DNA from: Oceanobacillus manasiensis
GTDB lineage: Bacteria > Bacillota > Bacilli > Bacillales > Amphibacillaceae
Direction: 5' to 3'
DNA: 64,000 bases
Assembly: GCF_000724085.1 (NCBI RefSeq)
Contig: NZ_CCDL010000006.1
Span: 21,862-85,861 of the forward strand
How positions within the stretch are numbered: position 1 is the first letter of the stretch; each line of letters starts with the position of its first letter. Both the position numbers and the translations under genes were made by a program. Shown here piece by piece: positions 1 through 6,680 of this stretch. Under the pieces are notes generated by a model. The model searched no databases. It saw only the letters and a list, made by a program, of their open reading frames with translations, and was not told the DNA's origin.

Positions 1-82
1 AAAAGTACAGGAAAAAAGTAAGATAGTGCTAAATGATGAAATCATGGAGAAATTTGAGAAGTGGAGAAGAGGTGGTTTTTAA
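1..82 (+). CDS. rae1: C-terminal end of Rae1/YacP NYN-domain endoribonuclease (partial)
   Basis: Only the last 26 codons are in the window, read in frame from base 2 to the TAA at 80-82. The tail is charged and ends EKFEKWRRGGF, which is typical of the YacP/Rae1 family, a ribosome-associated mRNA endonuclease. The gene lies directly upstream of sigH, as in Bacillus subtilis. A terminator follows within 40 bases. The call rests on this short tail plus synteny. Confidence 0.7.
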   Translation, partial: KVQEKSKIVLNDEIMEKFEKWRRGGF

Positions 83-115
83 CATGCCTCTACCAAAAAC
101 ACTTTGAGTTTGAGC

Positions 116-150
116 GAGCGCCATTAAGTGAGCGCTCTATTTTTTTTTAA
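116..150 (+). terminator. Intrinsic terminator after rae1
   Basis: A 6-bp stem GAGCGC/GCGCTC (116-121 with 132-137) encloses a 10-nt loop. An uninterrupted run of T follows, so this is a standard Rho-independent terminator closing the upstream operon. Confidence 0.8.
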
Positions 151-216
151 GTGCTTCGAGTGACGAAACGCCTCAGGGGAAACATCTGCGAACGTCCATT
201 CATGTGATACAAGTTG

Positions 217-488
217 TGACGTGCAAAAATGGGAAGTAACTTGAGGAAAAAGCACGTCATAAGGGTAATGATGTTCAAAAAGAGAGAGGAGTCAGAGGAA
301 AAAGCACGTCATACAGGTAATGACGTTCAAAAAGAGAGAGGAATCAGAGCGAAAAGCACGTCATACGGGTAATGACGTTCAAAAAGAGAGAGGAACCAGA
401 GGAAAAAGCACGTCATACGGGTAATGACGTTCAAAAAGAGAGAGGAACCAGAGCGAAAAGCACGTCATACGGGTAATGACGTTCAAAA
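217..488. repeat. Tandem array of ~5 copies of a 52-bp hairpin-containing unit
   Basis: The word AGCACGTCAT recurs at 251, 303, 355, 407 and 459, exactly 52 bases apart. A decayed partial unit begins at about 217 and the last unit stops near 488. Each unit carries the inverted repeat ACGTCAT-N7-ATGACGT; the first copy has one mismatch. Units differ by only a few bases, so the array is young or kept homogeneous. It sits between the rae1 terminator and the sigH promoter, and no coding function is apparent. Confidence 0.9.
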
Positions 489-656
489 GGGAATGAAATT
501 GCTTCCTCCTGATCGCCGTGACCCTTTAATGGGTGATTCATTCAACTCGCACATGGGCCAGGTGATGCCCCTGTTGATACAAGACGGATTAACCTTAGTC
601 GGCTTCCTATAAAACGATTTTGTTTTTTAAAATTTGCTAAATTCTTCCTCCTTGTA

Positions 657-686
657 TTGACTAAAATAAAACGCTTCCTGTATACT
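657..686 (+). promoter_or_regulatory. SigA-type promoter of sigH
   Basis: TTGACT (657-662) and TATACT (681-686) are separated by 18 bases, behind an AT-rich stretch that could act as an UP element. This leaves a leader of about 140 bases before the sigH start. Confidence 0.75.
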
Positions 687-833
687 ATTCATAATAATAA
701 CGGAAATAGCGCGGTTAGGAAATCCAGCAATTTGTCGATAATCATCATTACAATGTCGCAATGGATAAGTAATTGTTTCAGGCTGCTATACTCTCGTTAT
801 AGTGACTGCGTTGTAGTCGGGGGGTCAAACTTG

Positions 834-1481
834 GTGAATGTCAAGCCATTACAGACAGAATTGAACTTTCAAACGCTTGATGACGATGAGATACTACAAT
901 TAGTGCATGAGGGGAACAGTCATGCGCTAGATTTCCTAATTCATAAATATCGTAATTTTGTACGTGCTAAAGCGCGCACTTATTTTTTAATTGGTGCAGA
1001 TAAAGAAGATATTATTCAAGAAGGAATGATTGGTCTCTACAAGGCAATTCGTGATTTTGACGGGGCCAAGCTATCCTCTTTTAAAGCCTTTGCAGAATTA
1101 TGTGTCACAAGACAAATTATTACGGCAATTAAAACGGCAACAAGGCAAAAGCACATTCCTCTTAATTCTTATGTTTCTTTGGACAAGCCAATGTACGATG
1201 AGGAATCAGAACGAACCCTCCTCGATGTTATCGCAGGTTCTAAGGCAATTGATCCACAGGAGATGCTTTTGCATAGAGAGAAATTCGGTGACATGGAACT
1301 AAAATTGTCTGAATTATTAAGCGAGTTAGAAAAGAAAGTGCTGCATCTATACCTTGATGGGCGCACGTATCAAGAGATCTCTGGTACATTAAATCGTCAC
1401 GTGAAATCAATTGATAACGCGCTCCAGCGGGTGAAGAAAAAGTTAGAACAATTGCTAGAAGCCAACGATATTTCCTATTGA
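834..1481 (+). CDS. sigH: RNA polymerase sigma-H factor
   Basis: The 215-residue protein is a sigma-70 family factor (sigma-30/SigH) that directs transition-phase and early sporulation genes. Region 2 is clear: residues around 40-75 read YRNFVRAKARTYFLIGAD and EDIIQEGMIGLYKAIRDF. Region 4 lies near the C-terminus, with the motif YQEISGTLNRHVKSIDNALQ. The length fits the 218-residue B. subtilis protein. The frame is open upstream to 657, but GTG at 834 is chosen because it follows a run of six G at 819-824 and gives the expected N-terminus MN. TTG at 831 is an alternative. The gene sits between rae1 and rpmG-secE-nusG in the classical order. Confidence 0.95.
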   Translation: MNVKPLQTELNFQTLDDDEILQLVHEGNSHALDFLIHKYRNFVRAKARTYFLIGADKEDIIQEGMIGLYKAIRDFDGAKLSSFKAFAELCVTRQIITAIKTATRQKHIPLNSYVSLDKPMYDEESERTLLDVIAGSKAIDPQEMLLHREKFGDMELKLSELLSELEKKVLHLYLDGRTYQEISGTLNRHVKSIDNALQRVKKKLEQLLEANDISY

Positions 1482-1589
1482 GGGCGCGTTGACACAATGC
1501 TATAACCATGCTACATTATTAGTATATTTTGCGCTTTCAGGGAAAGATAGCGCTTTGTGGTGGGACAACCTCACATATGGGGTGAAAAA

Positions 1590-1739
1590 ATGAAGAAGAA
1601 GATAACATTGGCGTGTGCAGACTGTTTAAGTAGAAACTATTCAACGAGTAAAAACACATCCACTCAGGCAGAACGCTTGGAAGTGCGTAAATACTGCAAG
1701 ACATGTGGGAAGCATACGTTGCACCGAGAAACAAAATAA
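1590..1739 (+). CDS. rpmG: 50S ribosomal protein L33
   Basis: The 49-residue basic protein has two CxxC pairs (CADC near residue 9 and CKTC near residue 36), so it is the zinc-binding form of L33. This corresponds to the rpmG copy linked to secE in Bacillus. The GGGGTG ribosome site lies just upstream of the ATG. Other rpmG paralogues normally exist elsewhere in these genomes, and the zinc form is often exchanged for a zinc-free form under zinc limitation. Confidence 0.93.
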   Translation: MKKKITLACADCLSRNYSTSKNTSTQAERLEVRKYCKTCGKHTLHRETK

Positions 1740-1791
1740 ATAAATGTTTATCAGCATATTGGAGATTCCGGTAAACGATGGGGGTACAAGC

Positions 1792-1959
1792 ATGTTTAAG
1801 TTCTTGCAAAATGTTTCAAGAGAGATGAAGAAAGTTAGCTGGCCAAAAGGGAAAGAGCTAACGAGTTATACTATTACAGTTATTTCTACAGTAGCATTCG
1901 TGGCAGTATTTTTCTTTTTAATTGATCTAGGCATCACTCAAATTTTGAATCTGCTATAA
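1792..1959 (+). CDS. secE: Protein translocase subunit SecE
   Basis: This 55-residue single-span membrane protein stabilises the SecY channel. It has the family signature VSREMKKVSWPKGKEL on the cytoplasmic side, followed by one hydrophobic span of about 20 residues. The ATG at 1792 follows GATGGGGG. The open frame starts earlier at 1744, but the added residues are not part of the family. SecE lies between rpmG and nusG, as expected. Confidence 0.95.
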   Translation: MFKFLQNVSREMKKVSWPKGKELTSYTITVISTVAFVAVFFFLIDLGITQILNLL

Positions 1960-1987
1960 TATTCGTTGAATAATTACAATATAATTA

Positions 1988-1996
1988 TGCTATAAT
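1988..1996 (+). promoter_or_regulatory. Possible extended -10 promoter after secE
   Basis: TGCTATAAT is an extended -10 box (TGn plus TATAAT at 1991-1996). The best -35 match, TTGAAT at 1966-1971, has a long 19-base spacer. A terminator-like hairpin starts only about 20 bases downstream, so the promoter may not be productive. Confidence 0.4.
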
Positions 1997-2019
1997 GGAA
2001 ATTAATAGAACATTTAAAG

Positions 2020-2042
2020 AAACCCGTCTCAACGGGTTTTTT
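2020..2042 (+). terminator. Terminator-like hairpin in the secE-nusG gap
   Basis: The inverted repeat AAACCCGT-ctca-ACGGGTTT runs directly into a T-run. It would end the sigH-rpmG-secE transcript, or attenuate read-through into nusG. Confidence 0.7.
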
Positions 2043-2330
2043 AAATTGTAAAAAAGTATAAAGTTGATTGGCGAAGTTAAAGCGTTAGAATCATTATAAT
2101 TCCGACGAACATCGACTAGCCACTATGTTTATCCCGCCTTAATCTGGCAGTAAAACTTCCACTTGAAGAATACGAGAGGAAATTAAGCATTCTAAGGGAG
2201 ACCACCTGCCAGTAAAGGTCCGATTTGTTCAACTAACATTTGGTGAGGCAGAGAGCCCCCACCAGATGAAGTTTCGCTTTATAAACAGCGCTTTACGCTT
2301 TTGATTAATAATTTGAAATAAAGGGAGGGA
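2043..2330 (+). other. Structured untranslated region before nusG
   Basis: This ~290-base stretch has no credible gene. It holds the complementary pair CTGGCAG (near 2144) and CTGCCAG (near 2208), and a TGGTG/CACCA hairpin near 2241-2264. It looks like a folded 5' leader of nusG. No named leader family is recognised. Confidence 0.5.
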
Positions 2331-2357
2331 AGGACAAGCGATATTGTCCTGCTATAA
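2323..2357 (+). promoter_or_regulatory. nusG ribosome binding site with bridging hairpin
   Basis: The strong Shine-Dalgarno GGGAGGG (2323-2329) is 28 bases from the ATG, too far for normal initiation. Between them is a perfect 7-bp hairpin, AGGACAA-gcgata-TTGTCCT (2331-2350). Folding it leaves an effective spacing of 8 bases. The codon immediately before the ATG is an in-frame TAA, so an earlier start is impossible. Confidence 0.7.
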
Positions 2358-2894
2358 ATGGAGAAAAATTGGTATGTGGTTCATACGTACTCTGGTTATG
2401 AAAACAAAGTAAAAATGAACTTAGAAAAGCGTGTAGAGTCTATGGGAATGGAAGACAAGATTTTTCGTGTCATCGTTCCTGAAGAAGAAGAAACAGAAAT
2501 AAAGAACGGTAAAAAAAAGGTGACAAAGAAAAAATTCTTCCCTGGCTATGTTTTAACTGAGATGGTTATGACAGATGATTCTTGGTACGTTGTACGAAAC
2601 ACACCTGGTGTAACAGGCTTCATTGGTTCGAGTGGTGGTGGTACGAAACCGACCCCGATTTTGCCGGAAGAAGTTGAGTTTGTATTAAAACGGATGGGTG
2701 TATCAGATTCAGTTGTCCAATTTGACTTTGAATTGAAGGAAAATGTTCGCGTGACAGATGGACCATTTACTGACTTTACTGGTTCAATTGAATATATTGA
2801 CACGGATAAACAGAAGGTCAAAGTTCATGTAAATATGTTTGGTAGGGAAACCCCGGTAGAGCTGGATTTTTCCCAAATCGAAAAACTATCCTAA
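2358..2894 (+). CDS. nusG: Transcription termination/antitermination factor NusG
   Basis: The 178-residue protein has the NGN domain at the N-terminus, starting EKNWYVVHTYSGYENKVK, with the PGYV motif near residue 63. The KOW domain at the C-terminus reads VRVTDGPFTDFTGSIEYID and ends NMFGRETPVELDF. NusG binds RNA polymerase; in Bacillus it promotes pausing, and its KOW domain contacts S10. Length and order match B. subtilis. Its translation start is unusual because a hairpin separates the ribosome site from the ATG. Confidence 0.97.
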   Translation: MEKNWYVVHTYSGYENKVKMNLEKRVESMGMEDKIFRVIVPEEEETEIKNGKKKVTKKKFFPGYVLTEMVMTDDSWYVVRNTPGVTGFIGSSGGGTKPTPILPEEVEFVLKRMGVSDSVVQFDFELKENVRVTDGPFTDFTGSIEYIDTDKQKVKVHVNMFGRETPVELDFSQIEKLS

Positions 2895-2926
2895 AGGATG
2901 TTCTAAAGAAATAATAGGACAAGGCC

Positions 2927-2955
2927 TTGCATTATTTTTAAATTCATGCTAAAAT
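2927..2955 (+). promoter_or_regulatory. Promoter of rplK-rplA
   Basis: TTGCAT (2927-2932) and TAAAAT (2950-2955) are 17 bases apart, with TG in the extended -10 position. Transcription would start near 2962, leaving a leader of about 95 bases. Confidence 0.75.
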
Positions 2956-3002
2956 TCTTTTGTTATTCATGCACTCTAATTCGAGAGCAATGGAAAATAT
3001 GA

Positions 3003-3030
3003 GTGGGAGGGGAAAATCCCCTATTACCAC
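3003..3030 (+). promoter_or_regulatory. Candidate L1-type autoregulatory hairpin before rplK
   Basis: GTGG/CCAC and GGGG/CCCC form two short helices separated by an asymmetric internal loop (GA against TATTA). This two-helix, asymmetric-loop shape resembles ribosomal protein L1 sites in L11-L1 mRNAs. A similar element precedes rplA. Assignment to L1 is inference. Confidence 0.5.
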
Positions 3031-3057
3031 ATCACGGACTTTAAGGAGGTGTGTCTC

Positions 3058-3483
3058 GTGGCTAAAAAAGTAATCAAGTTAGTAAAGCTACAAATTCCAG
3101 CTGGAAAAGCGAATCCGGCACCACCAGTAGGACCTGCACTAGGTCAAGCGGGTGTTAATATCATGGGATTCTGTAAAGAATTCAACGCACGTACTCAAGA
3201 TCAAGCGGGTATGATTATTCCTGTTGAAATCACGGTTTTTGAAGACCGTTCATTTACATTTATTACGAAAACTCCACCAGCAGCAGTGTTGTTGAAAAAA
3301 GCAGCAGGTATTGAAACTGCTTCAGGTGAGCCGAATCGTAACAAAGTCGCTTCTGTTTCACGTGATAAAGTAAAAGAAATCGCAGAAACAAAAATGCCTG
3401 ATTTAAATGCTGCTGATGTTGAAGCAGCGATGCGCATGGTTGAAGGAACTGCACGCAGCATGGGTATCACAATCGAAGACTAA
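3058..3483 (+). CDS. rplK: 50S ribosomal protein L11
   Basis: The 141-residue protein forms part of the GTPase-associated centre. It has the N-terminal proline-rich motif [20 protein letters not shown] and the C-terminal RNA-binding domain ending [13 protein letters not shown]. The start is GTG, preceded by AAGGAGGTG at normal spacing. It is cotranscribed with rplA, though an intervening hairpin may tune the ratio. Confidence 0.98.
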   Translation: MAKKVIKLVKLQIPAGKANPAPPVGPALGQAGVNIMGFCKEFNARTQDQAGMIIPVEITVFEDRSFTFITKTPPAAVLLKKAAGIETASGEPNRNKVASVSRDKVKEIAETKMPDLNAADVEAAMRMVEGTARSMGITIED

Positions 3484-3532
3484 TTAGCGGAAGTGCCCGT
3501 TAAACGGTTTTTGTTAAGCAAACAATACGGTA

Positions 3533-3568
3533 CAGGTTGCGAATAGTATGCCATACTCGCAACCTTTT
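3533..3568 (+). terminator. Terminator-like hairpin between rplK and rplA
   Basis: A 9-bp stem AGGTTGCGA/TCGCAACCT is followed by TTTTT. It is intrinsic-terminator-shaped but lies inside an operon that must express rplA, so partial termination or processing is likely. Confidence 0.6.
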
Positions 3569-3631
3569 TCGTGAATGTGACCTCCTTCTCAGGAGGTGGT
3601 CACAGCTTTATAGAAGCATTGGCTTCTGTAA

Positions 3632-3657
3632 GTGGGAGGTATTACCGTTATAACCAC
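3632..3657 (+). promoter_or_regulatory. Candidate L1-type autoregulatory hairpin before rplA
   Basis: GTGG-GA-GGT pairs with ACC-N7-CCAC, again giving two helices around an asymmetric loop. It resembles the element before rplK and lies just upstream of the rplA ribosome site. This is consistent with autogenous control by L1, but that is inferred. Confidence 0.5.
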
Positions 3658-3675
3658 AATAGAGGAGGAAATAAA

Positions 3676-4374
3676 ATGGCTAATAAAGGTAAAAAGCATC
3701 AAGAAGCTCTAAAGCTTGTTGATCGTTCAAAATCATACGAAGTAGCTGAAGCAGTTTCTCTTGTAAAAGAGGTAGCTAAAGCTAACTTTGACGAAACAGT
3801 AGAGGCAGCTTTCCGTTTGGGAGTAGATCCTAAGAAAGCAGACCAGCAAATCCGTGGAGCAATGGTTCTACCACACGGTACTGGTAAAACACAACGTGTA
3901 TTGGTTTTCGCTAAAGGCGAAAAAGCAAAAGAGGCAGAAGCAGCTGGAGCTGACTATGTTGGAGAATCTGATTACATCAACCAAATTAACCAAGGTTGGT
4001 TTGAATTTGACGTAATCGTTGCAACTCCAGACATGATGGCTGAAGTTGGTAAACTTGGTCGCGTATTGGGACCAAAAGGTTTAATGCCAAACCCGAAAAC
4101 TGGAACTGTAACATTTGAAGTTGAAAAAGCGGTGAAAGATATCAAAGCAGGTAAAGTAGAATACCGTGTTGATAAACAATCTAACATCCATGTTCCAATC
4201 GGAAAACTTTCTTTTGATAATGATAAATTAATCGAAAACTTCGAGGCACTTACAAAACAGCTTGTAAAAGTTAAGCCGCAAGCTGCTAAAGGAACTTATA
4301 TGAAGAATGCTTCTATAGCTTCTACAATGGGTCCTGGAGTTAAAGTTGATGTATCATCTTACACTCGTGGCTAA
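3676..4374 (+). CDS. rplA: 50S ribosomal protein L1
   Basis: The 232-residue protein builds the L1 stalk of the 50S subunit and commonly represses its own mRNA. The signature region [19 protein letters not shown] is present around residues 125-143. The ATG follows GAGGAGG and agrees with the B. subtilis length. An open frame from 3571 is a non-coding extension across the leader. Confidence 0.98.
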   Translation: MANKGKKHQEALKLVDRSKSYEVAEAVSLVKEVAKANFDETVEAAFRLGVDPKKADQQIRGAMVLPHGTGKTQRVLVFAKGEKAKEAEAAGADYVGESDYINQINQGWFEFDVIVATPDMMAEVGKLGRVLGPKGLMPNPKTGTVTFEVEKAVKDIKAGKVEYRVDKQSNIHVPIGKLSFDNDKLIENFEALTKQLVKVKPQAAKGTYMKNASIASTMGPGVKVDVSSYTRG

Positions 4375-4381
4375 TTAGTAC

Positions 4382-4410
4382 TTGACTCTTTGGGACACTT
4401 GAGTTATACT
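4382..4410 (+). promoter_or_regulatory. Promoter of rplJ-rplL
   Basis: TTGACT (4382-4387) and TATACT (4405-4410) are separated by 17 bases, close to the SigA consensus. The transcript would start at the 5' edge of the L10 leader. Confidence 0.82.
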
Positions 4411-4416
4411 AAAAAG

Positions 4417-4574
4417 CGTTGAATAAAAGAATACGTTGTACCGTAGACAGTAGGGGCGGATCCATCCGCTTAATATCCTGCCGAGGTTGTTTATAAAACA
4501 GATCGATTAATTCGTAATGATTATCGTAATGTTGTAGTAAGCTCCCGTGTCTGCGCGGGAGCTTGTTTTGTTTA
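4417..4574 (+). ncRNA. Ribosomal protein L10 leader with attenuator hairpin
   Basis: The segment contains the L10-leader words ACCGTAGACAGTAGG and TATCCTGCCGAGG with the local helix GCGGAT/ATCCGC. It ends in the 9-bp hairpin AAGCTCCCG/CGGGAGCTT (4539-4564) followed by a T-rich stretch. In Bacillus the L10(L12) complex binds this leader and controls rplJ-rplL. The final hairpin is probably the terminator arm. Confidence 0.82.
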
Positions 4575-4671
4575 TAAAACAGACAATGAGTAAAGATTCT
4601 TTCCTTATTGGCTCTGTGCAGATTCGGTTTCCGTATACGGTATAAATATTTGTTAAACAGGAGGTGGAAGA

Positions 4672-5172
4672 ATGTCCGGTATTATTGAGCAAAAGAAACA
4701 AGTTGTAGATGAAATCACTGAAAAATTCCGTGCAAGCCAAACTTCTGTAGTTGTTGACTACCGTGGTCTTGACGTTGCGCAGGTTACAGAATTACGTAAA
4801 CAACTACGTGAGGCTGGAATTGATTTCAAAGTATACAAAAACTCAATGGCTCGCCGTGCTGTTGAAGCTGCTGAGTTAACGGAACTAAGCGACGTGTTGG
4901 TTGGACCAACTGCTTTAGCTTTCAGTAACGATGATGTAGTAGCACCAGCAAGAATTCTTAACGATTTCGCGAAAAAGAACGAAGCGTTAGAAATTAAAGG
5001 TGGAGTAATTGAAGGGAAAGTTGCAACCCTTGATCAAATAAAAGAGCTTGCAGATCTTCCGAATTACGAAGGCATGGTTTCTATGCTGCTTAGCGTGCTT
5101 CAAGCACCAGTACGAAACTTCGCATACGCAACAAAAGCTATCGCGGAGCAAAAAGAAGAACAAGGCGCATAA
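4672..5172 (+). CDS. rplJ: 50S ribosomal protein L10
   Basis: The 166-residue protein anchors the L7/L12 dimers of the stalk. The N-terminal RNA-binding part contains [20 protein letters not shown] and YKNSMARRA. The C-terminal helix that carries L12 dimers covers roughly residues 135-166. The ribosome site AGGAGGTGG is ideal. The gene is preceded by the L10 leader and followed 53 bases later by rplL. Confidence 0.98.
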   Translation: MSGIIEQKKQVVDEITEKFRASQTSVVVDYRGLDVAQVTELRKQLREAGIDFKVYKNSMARRAVEAAELTELSDVLVGPTALAFSNDDVVAPARILNDFAKKNEALEIKGGVIEGKVATLDQIKELADLPNYEGMVSMLLSVLQAPVRNFAYATKAIAEQKEEQGA

Positions 5173-5225
5173 TCTGTGCCTGACGAGATAAAAAAATTAC
5201 ATTTAAAATAGGAGGCAATTTTATC

Positions 5226-5591
5226 ATGACTAAAGAACAAATCATTGATGCGATTAAAGAAATGTCAGTTCTAGATCTAAATGATCTAGTTAAAGCAATC
5301 GAAGAAGAATTTGGTGTAACAGCTGCAGCACCAGTAGCAGTAGCAGGTGGAGCAGGAGCTGGAGAGGCTGCTGAAGAGCAAACAGAATTTGATGTAGTAC
5401 TTGAAAGTGCTGGATCTTCTAAAATTAAAGTTGTTAAAGCAGTACGTGAGATCACTGGTCTTGGTCTTAAAGACGCAAAAGATCTAGTTGATAACGCACC
5501 TAAAGCTATCAAAGAAGCTGTTTCTAAAGATGATGCTGAAGAAGTTAAAGCTAAGCTAGAAGAAGCTGGCGCATCTGTAGAAGTTAAGTAA
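5226..5591 (+). CDS. rplL: 50S ribosomal protein L7/L12
   Basis: The 121-residue acidic stalk protein has an N-terminal dimerisation helix, an Ala/Gly-rich hinge (about residues 34-50) and a C-terminal factor-binding domain with [20 protein letters not shown]. It recruits translation GTPases to the ribosome. A hairpin without a T-run lies just after the stop codon and may process rather than end the transcript. Confidence 0.98.
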   Translation: MTKEQIIDAIKEMSVLDLNDLVKAIEEEFGVTAAAPVAVAGGAGAGEAAEEQTEFDVVLESAGSSKIKVVKAVREITGLGLKDAKDLVDNAPKAIKEAVSKDDAEEVKAKLEEAGASVEVK

Positions 5592-5705
5592 TTTCCATAA
5601 TGGGGCTCGTCGTATTTCATGCGACGGGCTCTCTATGTATAAACCCTTAAGGATAGCAACCCGGCTATTCGTATCTTCGCAAAACTATTAAAAAGTAGGT
5701 GCCTA

Positions 5706-6308
5706 ATGTCTGAGCATTACTTCTCACAACAACCTCATTCTAAACGTTCACCAAAGACATGGAGTTATACTTTACGCGGGAAATCCTACACCTTTACAAG
5801 CGATGTCGGGGTATTTTCTAAAAATGACGTTGATTTCGGTTCGAGATTGCTTATTGAACAATTTGTGGAACCGGGAATAGACGGAGACATTCTGGATATG
5901 GGGTGTGGTTATGGCCCGATCGGCATTACACTGGCAGACCAATTCGCTGGTCGCAACGTGTTCATGGCAGATGTGAACGAACGAGCAGTGGAACTTGCTG
6001 AAAAAAATGTGCAATTAAACCATGTTTCCAACACAACAGTCTTCCAAAGTGATCTCTTTGAAAAAGTGACCAAGAGAGACTTTGCTGCGATTTTAACAAA
6101 CCCTCCTATAAGAGCTGGGAAAAAAGTGGTTCACCAATTGTTTGACGAGGCTCAAGCGGCTTTAGCAGAGGGCGGGGAACTCTGGGTGGTAATTCAAAAA
6201 AAGCAAGGCGCCCCATCAGCCATCAAAAAGCTGGAAACATTGTTTGGTGAAGTAGAAACGATAGCGAAAGATAAAGGTTATTTTATTTTGCGGGCTTATA
6301 ATGTTTGA
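5706..6308 (+). CDS. RsmC-like 16S rRNA guanine-N2 methyltransferase (YbxB family)
   Basis: The 200-residue protein is a class I SAM-dependent methyltransferase. Motif I reads ILDMGCGYGPIG near residue 62 and the catalytic-loop motif NPPIRAG is near residue 136. NPP motifs mark enzymes that modify exocyclic amino groups of bases; E. coli RsmC makes m2G1207 in 16S rRNA. The protein matches the single-domain YbxB form found between rplL and rpoB in Bacillus. The exact target here is inferred. Confidence 0.85.
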   Translation: MSEHYFSQQPHSKRSPKTWSYTLRGKSYTFTSDVGVFSKNDVDFGSRLLIEQFVEPGIDGDILDMGCGYGPIGITLADQFAGRNVFMADVNERAVELAEKNVQLNHVSNTTVFQSDLFEKVTKRDFAAILTNPPIRAGKKVVHQLFDEAQAALAEGGELWVVIQKKQGAPSAIKKLETLFGEVETIAKDKGYFILRAYNV

Positions 6309-6515
6309 CCGCTCTATTTTGTTATGTTAAGATTGGAAAATGCTAACATGGGGGTTCTTCTGTCAAGAAGTATTTTCATGAAAATTGAAACGTATATTTT
6401 ATAGGTCTTCGGGGACACTTGTAAAATCGGGTAAAATAAGAGATGGTTTTTTTCTAAAAGAAGCCTTTTTTCTATTTTTATTTTATGTTTCGCTAGCATT
6501 TTACGTATTATATTA

Positions 6516-6604
6516 CTTGTAATCCCTCCGAATTACAAGCTTGTTCAGATAGATTGCTGAACAGTCTATGTTTGTTTGCTAGAACCGGAAAACAAACTCT
6601 TTTT
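6516..6604 (+). promoter_or_regulatory. Hairpin-rich rpoB leader with terminator-like stem
   Basis: Three successive stems occur: CTTGTAAT/ATTACAAG (6516-6539), GTTCAG/CTGAAC (6543-6562) and GTTTGTTT/AAACAAAC (6570-6597). The last is followed by TCTTTTT, as in an intrinsic terminator. It lies in the 372-base gap before rpoB, where no gene is visible. The layout suggests attenuation of rpoBC, but this is not proven. Confidence 0.5.
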
Positions 6605-6680
6605 AATGTTTTCCTAAATATAATAACGCATTCCGAGTGGAGAAATCTACAAAGAATGCATGATTTAAGGGGTGAAGCAG

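Noticed and set aside
217-488. The repeat array as a CRISPR
   Set aside because: The whole 52-bp unit is repeated without unique spacers between copies and there are no cas genes.
424-612. 62-codon open frame over the repeat array
   Set aside because: It is built from repeat sequence, has no sensible family features and no positioned ribosome site.
657-833. N-terminal extension of sigH
   Set aside because: It spans the promoter and leader, is not found in the family, and a GTG with a good ribosome site gives the correct length.
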